Below are positions 26,439-37,750 of a DNA stretch of 64,000 nucleotides, one piece after another. A program made the translations under genes and the position numbers. How positions within the stretch are numbered: the first letter of the stretch is position 1; each line of letters begins with the position of its first letter. The stretch spans positions 66,988,565 through 67,052,564 of the forward strand of contig CM039211.1 in NCBI GenBank assembly GCA_008360975.2, read 5' to 3'. The notes below the pieces were generated by a model. That model did not search any database and had not been told where the DNA came from. It worked only from the letters and a program-made list of their open reading frames with translations. Source of the stretch: Lichenostomus cassidix. Its lineage: Eukaryota > Chordata > Aves > Passeriformes > Meliphagidae.

Positions 26439-29400
26439 AGCACTCGTGCTGCTCCATGTGTTCTTCTGACACAACATCCAGAATTAGCTGAAGTGGAACT
26501 GGTACAGCCAAATTCCCCCGTGAGTCAGACTGACAGCACAGCTGTCTCCAAGTTCTGCATTGAAACAGAAGATTGCTGCCTTGCTTCACTCAAGCATGGA
26601 GACAGGTAGATTGTCTGTGGTGGGGTGACCCTGGCTGCACAGCAGCAGCCCACCAAAGCCTCTCCATCACTCAGCTGGACAGAGGAGTGAAAACACAACA
26701 ACCTGGGCTACCCACCAGGCCACAGCCTCTTTCAGGCACCCACCTGCTCTGTTGTGGGGTCCTCCATAGACTGCAGATGGATCTCTGCTCCCCTGTGGAC
26801 CTCCATGGGCTGCAGGGGAATCTGTTCTGGCACCTGGAGCAGCTCCTCCTCCTCCTCCTTCTGTCTGACCTGGGTGTCTGCAGGGCTGTTTCTGACACCC
26901 CCTCCCTCCTCTGTCTGGCTGCAGTTGTGCAGGATTTCCCCCCCTTTCCTCACTTTGTTATTCCACATTCTCTACTGCCATTACTAATGGGCCCAGCCTT
27001 GGCCAGCAGCAGGTCTGTCTTGGAGCCAGCAGGCATTGCCTCTGTTAGACACAGGGAAACTTCTAGAAGCTTCTCACAGAACTCACCTAGTGCAGGGGTA
27101 GAGCACTAACCAAAGACTTGAACACAGACTGAATATGTCACCCAAACATGGTCATGCTGCTAATGATCAGACAGGATCTTCAGAGCCCTAATTGAACATG
27201 TTTTGTAATGTCAAAGGCACACACTGGCTGCTTCATGCCCTCCCCACCTTCTCTGCTCTATCCTACTTCTTGAAGGAAGCTTCTGTCTGGGAAATTAGTG
27301 AAAAGCCAGAAGAGGCCTGGATTTGATTAAGACTCCCCTGGCTGTTACAACCCTTCTGTTGTTGCTGGTTATTGCCTGCAAGCCATCATACCTGCACTCA
27401 CAGTGTGTTCAGTCACCTGCAACCATTTTATCAGCATCCTAAAGCACTGGCAGCTTGTCTCAGTGCTTTGTATTTGTGGTCAGCACCAGAGCTTCTGATG
27501 GAGATGAGTGGAAATTGGGTTGTATTTAGCATTGTAAACATTTGCCTCCATAGAGTCTCACTTTGTATCGCTCAGAACAGCAAAATTCACTGCAAAATAC
27601 CAACCTTTTATTCTGGAGATGGAGGTAGCCAATGTATTTGCAAGTTCCATACTGAGAAATTACTCTGATTTAAGGTTTTGATTTTGATCTTGAATCCGCC
27701 TCTTAGTTGCTTATGCCAGAGTGAGTTATTAATCCAATCCTTTTCCTGCCAAGCTCCAAGAGCCTTTATTCACCTCTGCTGTTGGCAGGGGCAGGCTGGG
27801 CATGGTTTGTAGGTGTGTGTACTTTTCTCTCCATGTTCCTCATCATTACAATCTCTAGGCATCTCTGGTGCTTATTTCTCCCTTGAGAAAGGCAGCCTTG
27901 GACATGTGTCCCCCTGCTCTGACTTCCCAGGAGGAAGGGAAGTGTTGGCCCACCTTGCACTTGCACACCATAGAAGCATACTGCTTTTGCACAAGTGGAA
28001 AAAGCTGCTTTTCTCTGCAAGGGGAAATAAAATCTGCAAAAGAGAAAAAAAAAACCAAACCAATAACAGCACAATTCATACACTGTAGGGGAAGCAGAAG
28101 CAAAACAAATTCACTATTCAGATTCCTCAGCAAGCAGTCTGGTTCACCTGTTATTCAGGCATGCCACAAAAGTAGTTTCCAGCATTTTCTCACACTCTGG
28201 AGAATGTTTTTAACTGGTCCCATTCCTGCCTTACTGGCCCCATGCTCAGCTTTTCCATACAAGCCTTGCCTGGCATTGCAGGATGAGTTTGGGACACTTA
28301 GCTCAAGTTTTGTGACTAGCAGGTAACTTAACACAACTGGTCTTCTGTGAGAAACAAGGAAGGACTTCGAATCAGAAAACTTAATACTAGTTTATATATT
28401 TCCCTGGGTTCCCATCCCTGCTGGAGGCAGAGCTGTACTACTACAACACAGTATTGGGGCCCATGCAGCAACCAGCTGCAGACAGAGACAAGGTCTCTGC
28501 CCTTTGTCAGCCTCAGCTGGGTTTCATCTAAGAGCTCCAAGATCTCAGAGGTCTTGGACACCAAGATTTTAGTGTGTGGCTGTCAAGAAGCTGCTGTGAG
28601 TGAAGGTACATTAGTTTTAGTCCCTGGTGACCTTGGAGAAAGTGAGACACAGCTCATCTGGCCTTTGCAGCATCCCTCCATGAGAGATGGTGAGCTCATG
28701 TCCTTGGCTGTTAATTCTGCTGTGCCCTTTGCCACTATCAGATCTGGGTCTCTTCAGCATTTTGGTGGCCAGCCAGGCTGTTGTGCTAATTTTGCTTTTC
28801 CCATTCCTTTCTCATATGCAGAGAAGCAGAGGGAGCTGGCTCGGAAGGGCTCCCTGAAGAATGGCAACATGGGAAGCCCAGTTAATCAGCAGCCCAAGAA
28901 GAACAATGTGATGGCACGAACAAGGTAAAGGACTGGACAAGTACTGGTAGCTATGCTCTGAGCTGCAACCCCTAATGGCCCTGGGGTGGTCAAGGACAGT
29001 GTTCATTGCCATTTGTACTGCCAGACACAGTGCAAGGGCAGTGATGGCCCTTCCTGGAGCTGGCAGGCCCAAATGCTCTGTACTGTTGCATCCCAGCCCC
29101 TGGGAAGATGTAGGGACAGCTGAGCCCAGGACCAATGGCAGTGCAGCCTGTAGAAGGCAGAGGCAGCCCAGCCTGGTTGAAATCAGGGGTTGATAGGGCC
29201 ATCCTACAGATTCTGGGTAGTCTCATGAAACACCTAATCCTGCCAGTGGGAGAGGAGCAGTGCTGCTTCATGAAACACAGACTGGTTTAGAGCTTAGTTC
29301 TGCCTTGGTTGCTTTTCTCACAGTACGTTCCACTGCTCCTTTTTGATGGTGACCCCTTCCCCACACTGACAGATTTAATGAAGGCTTGTAAATACTCTAT

Positions 29401-32400
29401 CTCTGTGTGCCTTGCTATTCACCTCCTCCACCCTTGGAGCAGCAGGGTCACACTCTGCTGGAGATGCTTCAGATGTATGACAGCATCAGACAGTGCTACA
29501 GCCTGCTGTAAACAGACATTCTGAGCTGAATATTTTCTTTTGGAGTGTTTTTATTTTTCTCCATGCAAACTTCAGAACACCAATGTATTACTTGCCTATG
29601 TTCAGAAGGGAGGAAACCCCCTGAGCCCACAGGATTGCATGCTTTGCCTGCTGCTGGAAAGGTGGCAGTTTTTAGTGGAGGACCTCACTTGAAATGACAG
29701 AAAAATCTGTGGAATGCTGGATGTTTACTGATGAATGGGAAAGTTATCTGGATTATCATATATTAAGAACAATAGGAGCTGCAGGTCAGAGCCTCTCTAT
29801 ATGAAATGTATCTGAGAGATGAGATTTCTTGTTGACACTAATTCCCCAGACCCAAAATATTAGTCATAAATCCTGCCAGGACCTTGTCAGCTTCTAGCTG
29901 TAAGCCCCTGAAATATGGGTGGAATATGCTGCATTGCTTCCTCTCTGTGTTCGGTTGTTGAGGCCTTATGAAAGAGCCAGACCCTTCATGGCAGCAAGAA
30001 ATTCAGGAAATGCTCTCAGCTGGGTTTTCCATGCCCACTGTTCCTCCTGATCTTCCAAGTACATGATAGAAAAACTTGGTTTCTTTTGGCAATAGTCTGC
30101 AGGCTAACATCCTGAGAGGAATGGTGGCAAATTTGCTGCTTGAGAGGTTTAGAAACACTGAAATTAGTGGGGGAAGATAATAAGGGAGAGAAGGTGGGAT
30201 AAATAGAGGTGCCTACCTGTAACATGAGTGAATTTTCCATGGAGAGGTTGTTGTTGCCAAGCTGAGGATGGAAAGAGCAGAGCAGTGACACCTATTGACA
30301 AAAGATTTCAAATAGCCAGCTCGGTCTTGTTTCACTTAAGGACATCTGAGCACCTCAGAATGGTTCAGTCTGTCTTGCCACAGAAGAAGGAAGGCAGAAG
30401 TGCCACGGGCTTGTTCAAGCTGCTTTTCACAGGGTAAAGGTTGCAGTACAATGGGATATTCCTGGGAGGATACACTGCAAAATTTCCAGGTTATGATTTA
30501 AGTACGAACTGTGCCGCAGGTCTCTGCAGGAGGGTAAGCTAAAGCATATTCCCCTTTTTGACAGTTCTGCTCTTCTCATAAAATATGTTTTCCTTCTTGC
30601 TTTGCCTCTCCTAATCTCTATTCCACCTCCTCCTCGTTCCCCAAGGCCTCTGTTATTCTGTATTATCCCTATGGATTTCTGACACCCAGCCTCTAGTACA
30701 AGGTTGCCTTCACCATTCAGTCCTGTTCTGGGTCGAGGGCACAGCCAGCCTTAGATGTGAGAGTAACTGGATCCATAACACTCTCAGTCTCCCTAAAAGC
30801 AAATTAAGTGTGAATGAGATTGGGGAGATGCTGCAGTCCACTCAGGGAATACTGAACTTGGAGCTTGTATTCCAACTTGTGTTGCTTCAAGTGTGCAAAA
30901 ACACAAAGACAAGAAGCTCACACTAGGAGAGCTGTGGAAGAAAGCAGCTGCCATTGCTACCTGGCTTTATTCCAAGGACAGTGGGAAGTGAAAATAAGGA
31001 CAATCAGGGTGTGAGGGGAAGACTTAAATCAGGGGCAGAGACACTATATCAATTTTTGTCTGTTCCAGTGAAATTGTAGTTCTCTATTACTAAGGAAAAA
31101 CACATATCTCAAGAAGAAGATGCAGTGGGTTTTTTTCATCAAGTAAATATCACCACGGTGTTCTCTTCCTAGATCCCCTGAGAGTGCTGTGATCACTGAT
31201 GATTTAATAACAACCATCAGTGAGTATATATGGAGCAGGGACTGGAAAATGGGAGAGTGAAAATGGGAATCAGTACTCCTGATACCAGTATGGGCAAACT
31301 GCTGCTGCCAAATCTCAGCTTCAGTTCCAGACATCTTTGCTTCTTGACTTCCTACCTACATACCTCAGGAGCAGAAGGACTGTCCCACTTCTATGAGAAG
31401 GGCTGTTGAATTTTGCAACATTCCTATTTTCTCCAGTCCGCTGGTGCAGCAGTTCAGAAATTCTGCATCAATTTTTAAATTATTTATGTTTCAATGATCA
31501 GAGAAAGAAAATATAATTAATAGTGAACCTATGCATGTGCTTTGTTATATTAGTTGATATATCTTACTTTCCCTGAGCCTGCCCACTCTCAGCGCTTGCC
31601 AGGACTTCTTATTTCTAAAATTGTTAATGGCTTGCTGCAATTTTCTGAGCAGAAGCAGAAAAACATTTCAGGTAGTTAGAGAGTAGTTGGAGCATGGATG
31701 AGGTGATTTATCATCTTTAGATTTATATTTCTCAAACGCTAGGTGAAGCATCGTTGTGCATCGTGGTGTGTTGTTAAAGACCACTTGGGTGAAAACCTGA
31801 GTTAACCCACTGAATGAGAAGATTTTTGTCACTCCCATGGTCCCTACCTGCTGAACAAAGAATCTTATTCCATTTGCTTGGTTTAGTTGATCTTATTTTA
31901 AATGTGAACCAAAGTATTTTTGCAGTTTTTGGATTAAAGGATTCTATTGTGAACAAGATACCATTGTATTAACACATTTTCCATATCCTAGAAGTTCTGA
32001 AGCCTGCGTTCCATTTCACAAACTCTCCCAGGCAATTAAAGGTGCAGAGTCATCCTCAGCCTTTGTAACATTTATGATTAACTGAAAGGCATCTCAAAAA
32101 AATGGAATTTAAAAAGTGCTGGTCTGACTGGTCTCTTATCCTTGGCACACCAGCTCATATTTCTAATATTACTAAATTTAGGACTGAGACCTCATAAGTG
32201 TTGTGCTGCCCAGGGCCTGGGTAGGGACTCAGAAAGAGAGACCACATCCTATCCCCAATTTCCAGTAGCAGAATAGTGGGATCACTGAGCCTCTGCTTTC
32301 CCCTAGCCTTCTTCTGTGTACTTACTGCTAGTGTCATGTACCCATTGCCAGGAAGAAAAGGCAACACAAAAATGAGCAATCTGATACAACAAGCAGTGCT

Positions 32401-34436
32401 AGCCAAACAGGTTCAGCAGAATGAAGTGCAGTGTCCCAGGGGTTTTTTTTTCCTTCCAGGGAGTAGTGTGTTCCCAAGGCATGCCCAGTGTTAATCCATG
32501 TGAAAATTACTGTAGGCTACCCAGAGACACACCTTACTCCCTCTGAATTGCACCCATTTAAACATCTTCACCAATGAGTGAGGGCTTGCAAAGAAGTGAA
32601 ATGGGGAAAGCCGTATATCAGATAGCTTTACCCTAGGCAGTGTGTGTTGCTGAGCTTTACTGTGTGGTTAATGGACAACATTTAATTATTTCAGGCTCGT
32701 CGTTCCCAATAAGGGCTATTCGTCGCTAGACCAGAGTCCAGATGAAAAGCCCCTGGTAGCCCTGGATACAGACAGGTATGCAAAAGGTTGAAAAGGTGAT
32801 ATACATGACAGCCTAAGTGAGTTTTCATGCCAGAGGGCAGCACTTGCACTCCTCTCTCTGCTGTTCCCTCTGACCTGTGCCGTAATGGGTCTCTGTGTGA
32901 GAACAAGTCAGAAGAGCTGCGAGTAAAGAGCACTGTGATGGAAAGATCTGAGGGTCACAGATGAAAGCTGCTCTGCAGGCTCCCTTGATGTAACTTCTCT
33001 GTGCCTCAAGAACAGTTTCGTGGCACAAGAAAGATAGGCTAAGTGGGGAATACAGGTTTCATCTAACCAATTTCTTCTTTGCTGTATCTTGTACTTCCCT
33101 GCAGTGATGATGACTTTGATATGTCCAGATATTCCTCCTCGGGATACTCATCAGCTGAGGTGAGTTATATTCTCTCCTGCCATCCTTGCCATGAATGCAA
33201 ATAACAGAGCAGCCAGAAATGGCTTAGAGTGGCCTTGCAAAGGCAGAAATGGCTACACAACAAATTTAGTAGTGATATAGATCCTGTGAATCTGGAAGGG
33301 GCCATGGCAGAAACTATGTCATGTTGCTTTCTTCCCTGGTGATCCAGCTGCCTCCATACCCTCACTGCCATGGCACAGAGATCTGCCCATCAGCAGTTTT
33401 CACAGCTACCTTTGGTTTTACTCAGGCTTCTCCCCATTTTGCTTAGTGACCCATGGGGTATAAAACCATCACCTTGTCTGTCATGGCAGCTCAGCAGCTG
33501 CGTGCATGCCAAGGACATAAATAAAGGATCTGAGGGTGTGCTGTGATTTCCAGTTATTGGAGTGGTCAGGGTCACCCAGTGTGTGTTTACTTGGAGCAAG
33601 CAGAAATTCCAGGGAGGACCTGCAGATATGAACTCTTGCCCTTTCAAAGGGAAAAGGCAGGAAGCTCAAGCCTGTAAATCTGCATTGTTTCTGATTATAT
33701 TCCTGAGCCCTCTCATGGATTTGTTGTTCAGCCTCTGGCTACTGCTTCTGTAGGATTTTACATCCAGGCTGCTGAGCAGCCATTCTGCCCACAAACTGCT
33801 CAGAACTGTTCCCCCTTGTAATCTTTCCTTGGATAAAACACCCCTGAAACCTTGGGAAACAGCCGAGAGCAGTGGCCGTATCAGATGATCTGAGCTGTTT
33901 CTGTGCCCTGATAAAGTGCTGTTTATACAGATCCAGTTAGACAGCACTTGAATCTGAGATCACAGAGCCAAACTTTATCCTCTTTTAACTGCTATAGTGT
34001 GCCCCAGACTGAAGGAGAGGACTGCCCATCTGCCAGTAAATATTATTATTACAGTACTTTAAGTGAGGGCTTGTCCTCAGGAAAAATTATTCCAGAACAA
34101 AATAGTGTATCTCCCTCTAGATATTCTTATTCTGGACGAATACTAAGACTGTTTCATTAGTGGGGCAGCTGTTAATAATGGGGAAACACATTCCAGAGTA
34201 GGGGGAACGTCCTTCCTCTTCTGACCACCAGAAGTAAACCGTCCCGAGTGTTTGACTGTTTGTCTCTTTGTCTGTAGCAGATCAACCAAGACTTGAACAT
34301 CCAGCTGCTAAAGGATGGGTACCGGTTAGATGAGATCCCAGATGACGAGGACCTCGACCTAATTCCCCCGAAATCGGTCAACCCTACCTGCATGTGTTGC
34401 CAAGCCACCTCCTCCACCGCCTGTCACATCCAGTAG
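4521..34436 (+). CDS. FAM219A: FAM219A, five terminal coding exons (5'-partial in window)
   Basis: Five exons join in frame: 4521-4620, 28822-28924, 32695-32775, 33105-33159 and 34278-34436 (498 bp, 165 codons plus stop). The product is recognised from memory as FAM219A (formerly C9orf25): MNYKPSPLQVKL, then ELARKGSLKNG, then a very acidic/serine-rich stretch (DSDDDFDMSRYSSSGYSSAE), then NIQLLKDGYRLDEIPDDEDL and a cysteine cluster (CMCC) close to the C-terminal HIQ. Adding about 20 residues from the missing exon 1 gives roughly 185, the human length. No enzymatic domain, signal peptide or membrane segment is seen; the protein looks largely disordered and its function is not established. The paralogue FAM219B is the main alternative, but the neighbour MYORG supports FAM219A. 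All junctions are GT-AG with consistent phases, and there is no frameshift or internal stop, so the gene appears functional. Confidence 0.95.
15010..15215 (+). repeat. CR1 LINE 3'-end fragment in FAM219A intron
   Basis: The order of blocks matches the 3' part of CR1 elements: CACCATGAGGACAGTCAAGC, then a CATCTCCAACCCTGAAGG block, then CTGACTGAATAAATCTCTGAGC, GGTCTGATCCCATAGCTGA, GCTTTGAGCAGGACTAGA, and a final CCTTTCCAGC with ATTCTGTGAT. It is diverged and 5'-truncated and does not code for protein. Confidence 0.8.
21460..21504. repeat. Perfect 19-bp inverted repeat (hairpin)
   Basis: GAGCAGAGTATTTGGAGGG (21460-21478), a 7-base loop TGACATG, then the exact reverse complement (21486-21504). 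It lies in the 24-kb FAM219A intron. No known repeat family or RNA gene is recognised in it. Confidence 0.9.
21941..21975. repeat. (ATT)n microsatellite
   Basis: Uninterrupted TAT/ATT trinucleotide repeat, about 11 units, in a FAM219A intron. Confidence 0.95.
26411..26438. repeat. (CA)14 microsatellite
   Basis: Fourteen uninterrupted CA units in a FAM219A intron. Confidence 0.97.
26740..27080. repeat. Repeat-like GC-rich segment (avian interspersed sequence?)
   Basis: A 340-bp block with near-duplicated phrases (GGTCCTCCATAGACTGCAG and GACCTCCATGGGCTGCAGG), a CTCCTCCTC run, and a tail (CAGCCTTGGCCAGCAGCAGG then TCTTGGAGCCAGC) that I associate, from memory only, with a sequence scattered in bird genomes, perhaps retroviral. 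A 178-codon frame crosses it on the + strand but resembles no protein. Confidence 0.35.
28822..28924 (+). CDS. FAM219A: FAM219A coding exon
   Basis: 103 bp. The split Glu codon at its start is followed by KQRELARKGSLKNGN and QQPKKNNVMART. The acceptor is CATATGCAG, and the donor GTAAAG at 28925 splits an Arg codon (AG|G). The exon is lysine/arginine rich, in contrast to the acidic exons that follow. Confidence 0.94.
28925..32694 (+). other. FAM219A: FAM219A intron
   Basis: A 3.8-kb intron, GTAAAG to TTTCAG. It is ordinary unique-looking sequence with AT-rich patches (for example 31470-31560). I see no RNA gene, repeat family or coding exon in it. Confidence 0.88.
32695..32775 (+). CDS. FAM219A: FAM219A coding exon
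   Basis: 81 bp encoding LVVPNKGYSSLDQSPDEKP and VALDTD. Both flanking codons are split (R at the 5' side, S at the 3' side). The acceptor is ATTTCAG and the donor GTATGC. Because the length is a multiple of three and entry and exit phases match, skipping this exon would keep the reading frame. Confidence 0.94.
32776..33104 (+). other. FAM219A: FAM219A intron
   Basis: A short 329-bp intron, GTATGC to CCCTGCAG, with nothing else recognisable inside. Confidence 0.92.
33105..33159 (+). CDS. FAM219A: FAM219A coding exon
   Basis: 55 bp encoding (S)DDDFDMSRYSSSGYSSAE, an acidic/serine/tyrosine-rich segment that looks a likely phosphorylation target (inference). The acceptor is CCCTGCAG and the donor GTGAGT. 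Confidence 0.94.
33160..34277 (+). other. FAM219A: FAM219A last intron
   Basis: 1.1 kb, GTGAGT to CTGTAG, with nothing else recognisable. If the downstream AG of the tandem acceptor is used, the intron extends three bases to 34280. Confidence 0.9.
34278..34436 (+). CDS. FAM219A: FAM219A terminal coding exon with stop codon
   Basis: 159 bp: 52 codons plus TAG (34434-34436). It encodes QINQDLNIQLLKDGYRLDE, then an acidic run (IPDDEDLDLIPP), then a cysteine-rich tail (CMCCQ and a late Cys) ending HIQ. The acceptor context is TAG-CAG-ATC, so the first Gln is optional depending on which AG is used. Confidence 0.95.
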   Translation, partial: QINQDLNIQLLKDGYRLDEIPDDEDLDLIPPKSVNPTCMCCQATSSTACHIQ

Positions 34437-36804
34437 TGAGGCCGGCAGGCTGTGATCAGTGCTTTCCACTATAACTGTAAAACTTAACAGCCATTGCTTC
34501 CTCCTATGGTAGGACGTGCACCTCTTTGTGTTCATGGAGCCAGGAGAAACCAAAAAATTCATTTTATGATTGGTTGATAAGTTATTTTAAACTATGGTAA
34601 AACAAAAGAGAAGTTGCTCAAAGTGCCAGGCAGTGCCTGGCAGAACTGACTGGTCTGGAGAGCGAATGCAGAGGGGTCCAGAGATACCTCCTTGGTTTGT
34701 TTAGGCACTGGGGATATTTTGTAAAGTGTCTTTTTCCAGAACGGGATAGGTCAGATGGGACTTCAGGTAATCCTGCCCACTGAAACCAATCCATCTGCAA
34801 GATTAGGGCAAGTTGGAGGTATCAGAATGTTTTACCAATGAGAGGAAGTCAGTTCTTAATTCATTCACTAAACCTGTTTCATTTGCATAACCAAAATGAT
34901 ACTATAACTGGGGCACAGGAATGGGGACGGACCAGGGCATCCTTTCTTATGGCAAGGCTTGCCAGGACTAGCATGACACAATTCATTCACTTGCAAAAGG
35001 GACAAATAGGTGACATTTCACTGTGAGTCAGTACTAGCTCAAGCTGTTGTGTCACATAGCCAATGCAATCTACCCTTAGCGCCACATTAAATTACCACCA
35101 AACACATCAGATTCAATCTGCAATCCATCCATGCACTTTGGGGATTTGCTCCTTGCCCAGGAATAGCAACCATACTCGTGAGTTCAGTTCAGTCACGTAT
35201 TCTGACTTCAGCCTGTATTTAATCCCTGTGCGACCCATCTCTTTCCAAAAATCTGAAACTTTTTCAGCTGAGAAGAAGTGAATCCTGCATGAGTCAGGAC
35301 TGGAGATATACAGCCTGAACAACAGGGCTCGGAAAGCTAGTTGAAGAAAGAACATTTTAACAGTGCTTGACTCTTGATATCCTCTTGACACTGTGTTTCT
35401 GGGTGCCTGTGGGAGAGATTCATTAATTCTGAAGTCATCAGTGTGGTGGGGTCAGACTTAAAAGGAGTTTTCAGCAATGGCAGAGTTATGAACAGCTTCA
35501 GCTGAAAGATGCTCATGAGATGAAGCTACTGTTCACCCCCTACCTGCCCACTTGTGAGCCAGAAATGGTATGTGTTACAGCTTCCCATGTCAGGAGCAGT
35601 TGTGTTTATTTGGCACTGGGAAAGTTAGGAAACCTGTTATATTAGGTTGCTGGGCTGAGCTGCCAGTTCATGAGCAGATTGTTTTGAATGCAGAATCACT
35701 TCTGGAATTAGGAAACATGTCCTCTCACTGGCCAGTGTTACACTGCTGGCTTCAGTATGTACAAGGGATGGGCTGGCATTTTTCTCAGTGTTGAAGTCTT
35801 TTGCCACAGGCACAGTTCTTGTGTTTTCCTGGCCTTTCATGAGGAAGGATCACCTGCCTTGGGTCATCATCTGCTTTGTATCCTGGGAAAGGAAAAAAAT
35901 AAGGGCAGTTCTGAGCTTCCCATCAGAATTCCTGAGTCACAAAGCAGACCCTGAGCTCCACCACAACAGACAGATCCCTCATCTGAAATCTGCATGAAGT
36001 GAGCTGAGTCTTTAAGAAGTCCTATTCGTAATTAGCAGGAGATTTATTTAACATCCTGGGGATTCACTCTGTGCAGTGCAAAGCTCAATACCAGCCACTG
36101 TGTGAGTGAAGGAGCAGGCACACAAGATTCCCGAGCTTTACTATTCACTAGATGTTATCAACTCCTTTAAAGCTGTGCTTGTCCCCTCTCCCTAAAACAA
36201 CATGCTGCTATCCTGGTTCCAGGCCTCAGAGAGAGGACTTGAATGGTGCTGTTTACTGAGCATCCCTTTGTCTTTGTGCAGAAGTGATGGTTAAATTGCC
36301 AACTCCTGTGGGGATAGTGTTCCTCAAGTGAATTCTTCTACTTTTCTCACCACGTTGGTAGTGCTAAGGGGGAATATTTCCAAAATACAGCTCAGGCTGA
36401 GGTTGCCAAGTTGTCTGGAGGTGGGGAAAATAGAGAGTAGAGAGAAAGATAAAAGGGAAAAACATTCCTTAAGGAGTCTTTTTTAATGGGGAATATAGAC
36501 GAAACCTAATAGAAACACCATGGTCAAACCAAATCCAATAGGACATGACCAAGGCTCTTTAAATCTTCACTCTTCTGGAGAGGGACTTTGCAGTTCAGCA
36601 CTGGTACCATGGAATGTCTTCATCACATTTGTCCTCCTGGGTCAGTCTCTGTGCCTTCCAGCCAGGCCGCACAAGCTCAGCCTTCCCCACAGCCCTTGCC
36701 CAGGAGCTCAGAGCATTTCAGAGTGACTGCTAGAGCAACAAGCCATCTCTTCACCTTGGCCAGCCACCAAGGCCTGCATGTCCCACAGGTCTCCATCATG
36801 CTGC

Positions 36805-36885
36805 CATCATAGAATCAAGCCATCATCTAGGCTGGAAAATGCCCTTAAGATCACTGAGTCCAGCCATAACTGAGCACTGTCCTGT
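36805..36885 (-). repeat. CR1 LINE 3'-end fragment
   Basis: CATAGAATCA followed by degraded forms of the CR1 3' end (GGCTGGAAAATGCCCTTAAG, then GATCACTGAGTCCAGCC) match, from memory, the reverse complement of the chicken-repeat-1 terminus. The fragment is old and heavily 5'-truncated. Confidence 0.75.
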
Positions 36886-36969
36886 TCCGTTGAGGGCAGA
36901 ATGAGGCTTGTTGGCACTGTTACCTCCCAGGGAGAGGTGTTTCTCCTCTGAGGGACAGACTTCCATTTA

Positions 36970-37045
36970 GTGGACTTGGCATTGCTGGGTTAACTGTTGG
37001 ACTCGATAATCTTAAAGATCTTTTCCAATCTGAGTGATTCTGTGA
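36970..37045 (+). repeat. CR1 LINE 3'-end fragment
   Basis: GTTGGACTCGATAATCTTAA, then GATCTTTTCCAATCTGAGTG, then ATTCTGTGA is the sense 3' end of a CR1 element ending in the typical ATTCTRTGA motif. It is in inverted orientation to the fragment about 85 bp upstream. Confidence 0.8.
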
Positions 37046-37397
37046 CACCCACTGTCCCATGGCAACATGACCAAGTCCTTTTATTGCCCCTGTTGCTGGT
37101 TTTCGCCTGCCGTGTGCCCTGAGGCATTCCCCAACCCTGCAACTGCCTTCAGCCCTCTGCATTTATGATGTGCATCTGCTTCTAGCACAGCCCTTTAGGA
37201 AGAGAGGGAGATGAATTCAAATCTTACACCCTGTGCTTCTTCCAAATACAAACCGAAGCACAACCCAAATGTTTTTGCCTGTGCACAGAAGGAGTTGGTT
37301 GCACAAATAGTTGGTTTGGCATGACAGTACAGGACCATAAAATGGAAATTTTTTGGCTTCTCCTCTCTATGCTTGTGTTCATATATTTTATTAGGGG

Positions 37398-37403
37398 AAT
37401 AAA
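37398..37403 (+). terminator. FAM219A: Candidate poly(A) signal for FAM219A
   Basis: AATAAA followed within about 30 bases by a GT-rich run, the usual arrangement for cleavage/polyadenylation. RNA 3' ends would be needed to choose between this and the downstream candidates. Confidence 0.35.
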
Positions 37404-37684
37404 GTAAGTAAGGGTGGGGAAAAGTAGTTACCTGTGTAGGGTTGTTATCAGAAGGACTGAGTGGGTTAAGGCAATGCACATGTGGCTGTCATAGGAAACT
37501 GAACACTAACCTTCTGAACTGCAGCCCCTTCAGCAGGTTATGACCATGCAGCATGTTTGTTGGCTTGTTATGGAATATAGAGGACTGCCCGTTGGTATGT
37601 ATCAACCACAGATGAGGCTGGTTCCCCCATCTGGTCCCATGTTCAGACCTTTGCTTAAGCCAGCAGATTTTCCTTATGCCCTCA

Positions 37685-37750
37685 GAGTCACAGAATGGGT
37701 CAGGCTGGAAGGGGCCACAGTGGGATCATCTGATCCAGCCTAGTTGGAGG
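37685..37750 (-). repeat. CR1 LINE 3'-end fragment
   Basis: TCACAGAATGGGTCAGGCTG, then GAAGGGGCCAC, then GGATCATCTGATCCAGCC match the reverse complement of the CR1 3' terminus. It is a short, degraded copy. Confidence 0.78.

Larger units (their letters stand above)
4621..28821 (+). other. FAM219A: FAM219A large intron (24.2 kb)
   Basis: The intron is bounded by GTGAGT at 4621 and CATATGCAG ending at 28821. It holds a CR1 fragment (about 15010-15215), an ATT microsatellite (21941-21975), a CA repeat (26411-26438), a perfect 19-bp hairpin (21460-21504) and a repeat-like GC-rich segment around 26740-27080. AT-rich, TAAT-containing blocks such as 9200-9480 and 22280-22560 look like the sort of sequence that contains enhancers, but that cannot be shown from one genome. 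No exon of another gene is recognised on either strand; open frames reach at most 178 codons and resemble no protein I know. Confidence 0.85.
34437..37403 (+). other. FAM219A: Probable proximal 3'UTR of FAM219A
   Basis: Non-coding sequence follows directly from the FAM219A stop codon. The first canonical AATAAA followed by a GT-rich stretch is at 37398-37403, giving a UTR of about 3 kb if used. The region contains two CR1 3' ends in opposite orientation (36805-36885 and 36970-37045). The extent is inferred; other AATAAA hexamers occur at 38430 and 40727, and a UTR-like block lies at 43.0-43.5 kb. Confidence 0.4.

Noticed and set aside
26573..27109. 178-codon + strand frame
   Set aside because: It coincides with a repeat-like GC-rich segment and has overlapping frames on both strands; no domain seen.
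28049..28066. Similar A-run plus CCAAACCAA motifs at about 28049 and 54515
   Set aside because: Similarity does not extend beyond about 20 bases; likely low-complexity coincidence and not a retroposon tail.
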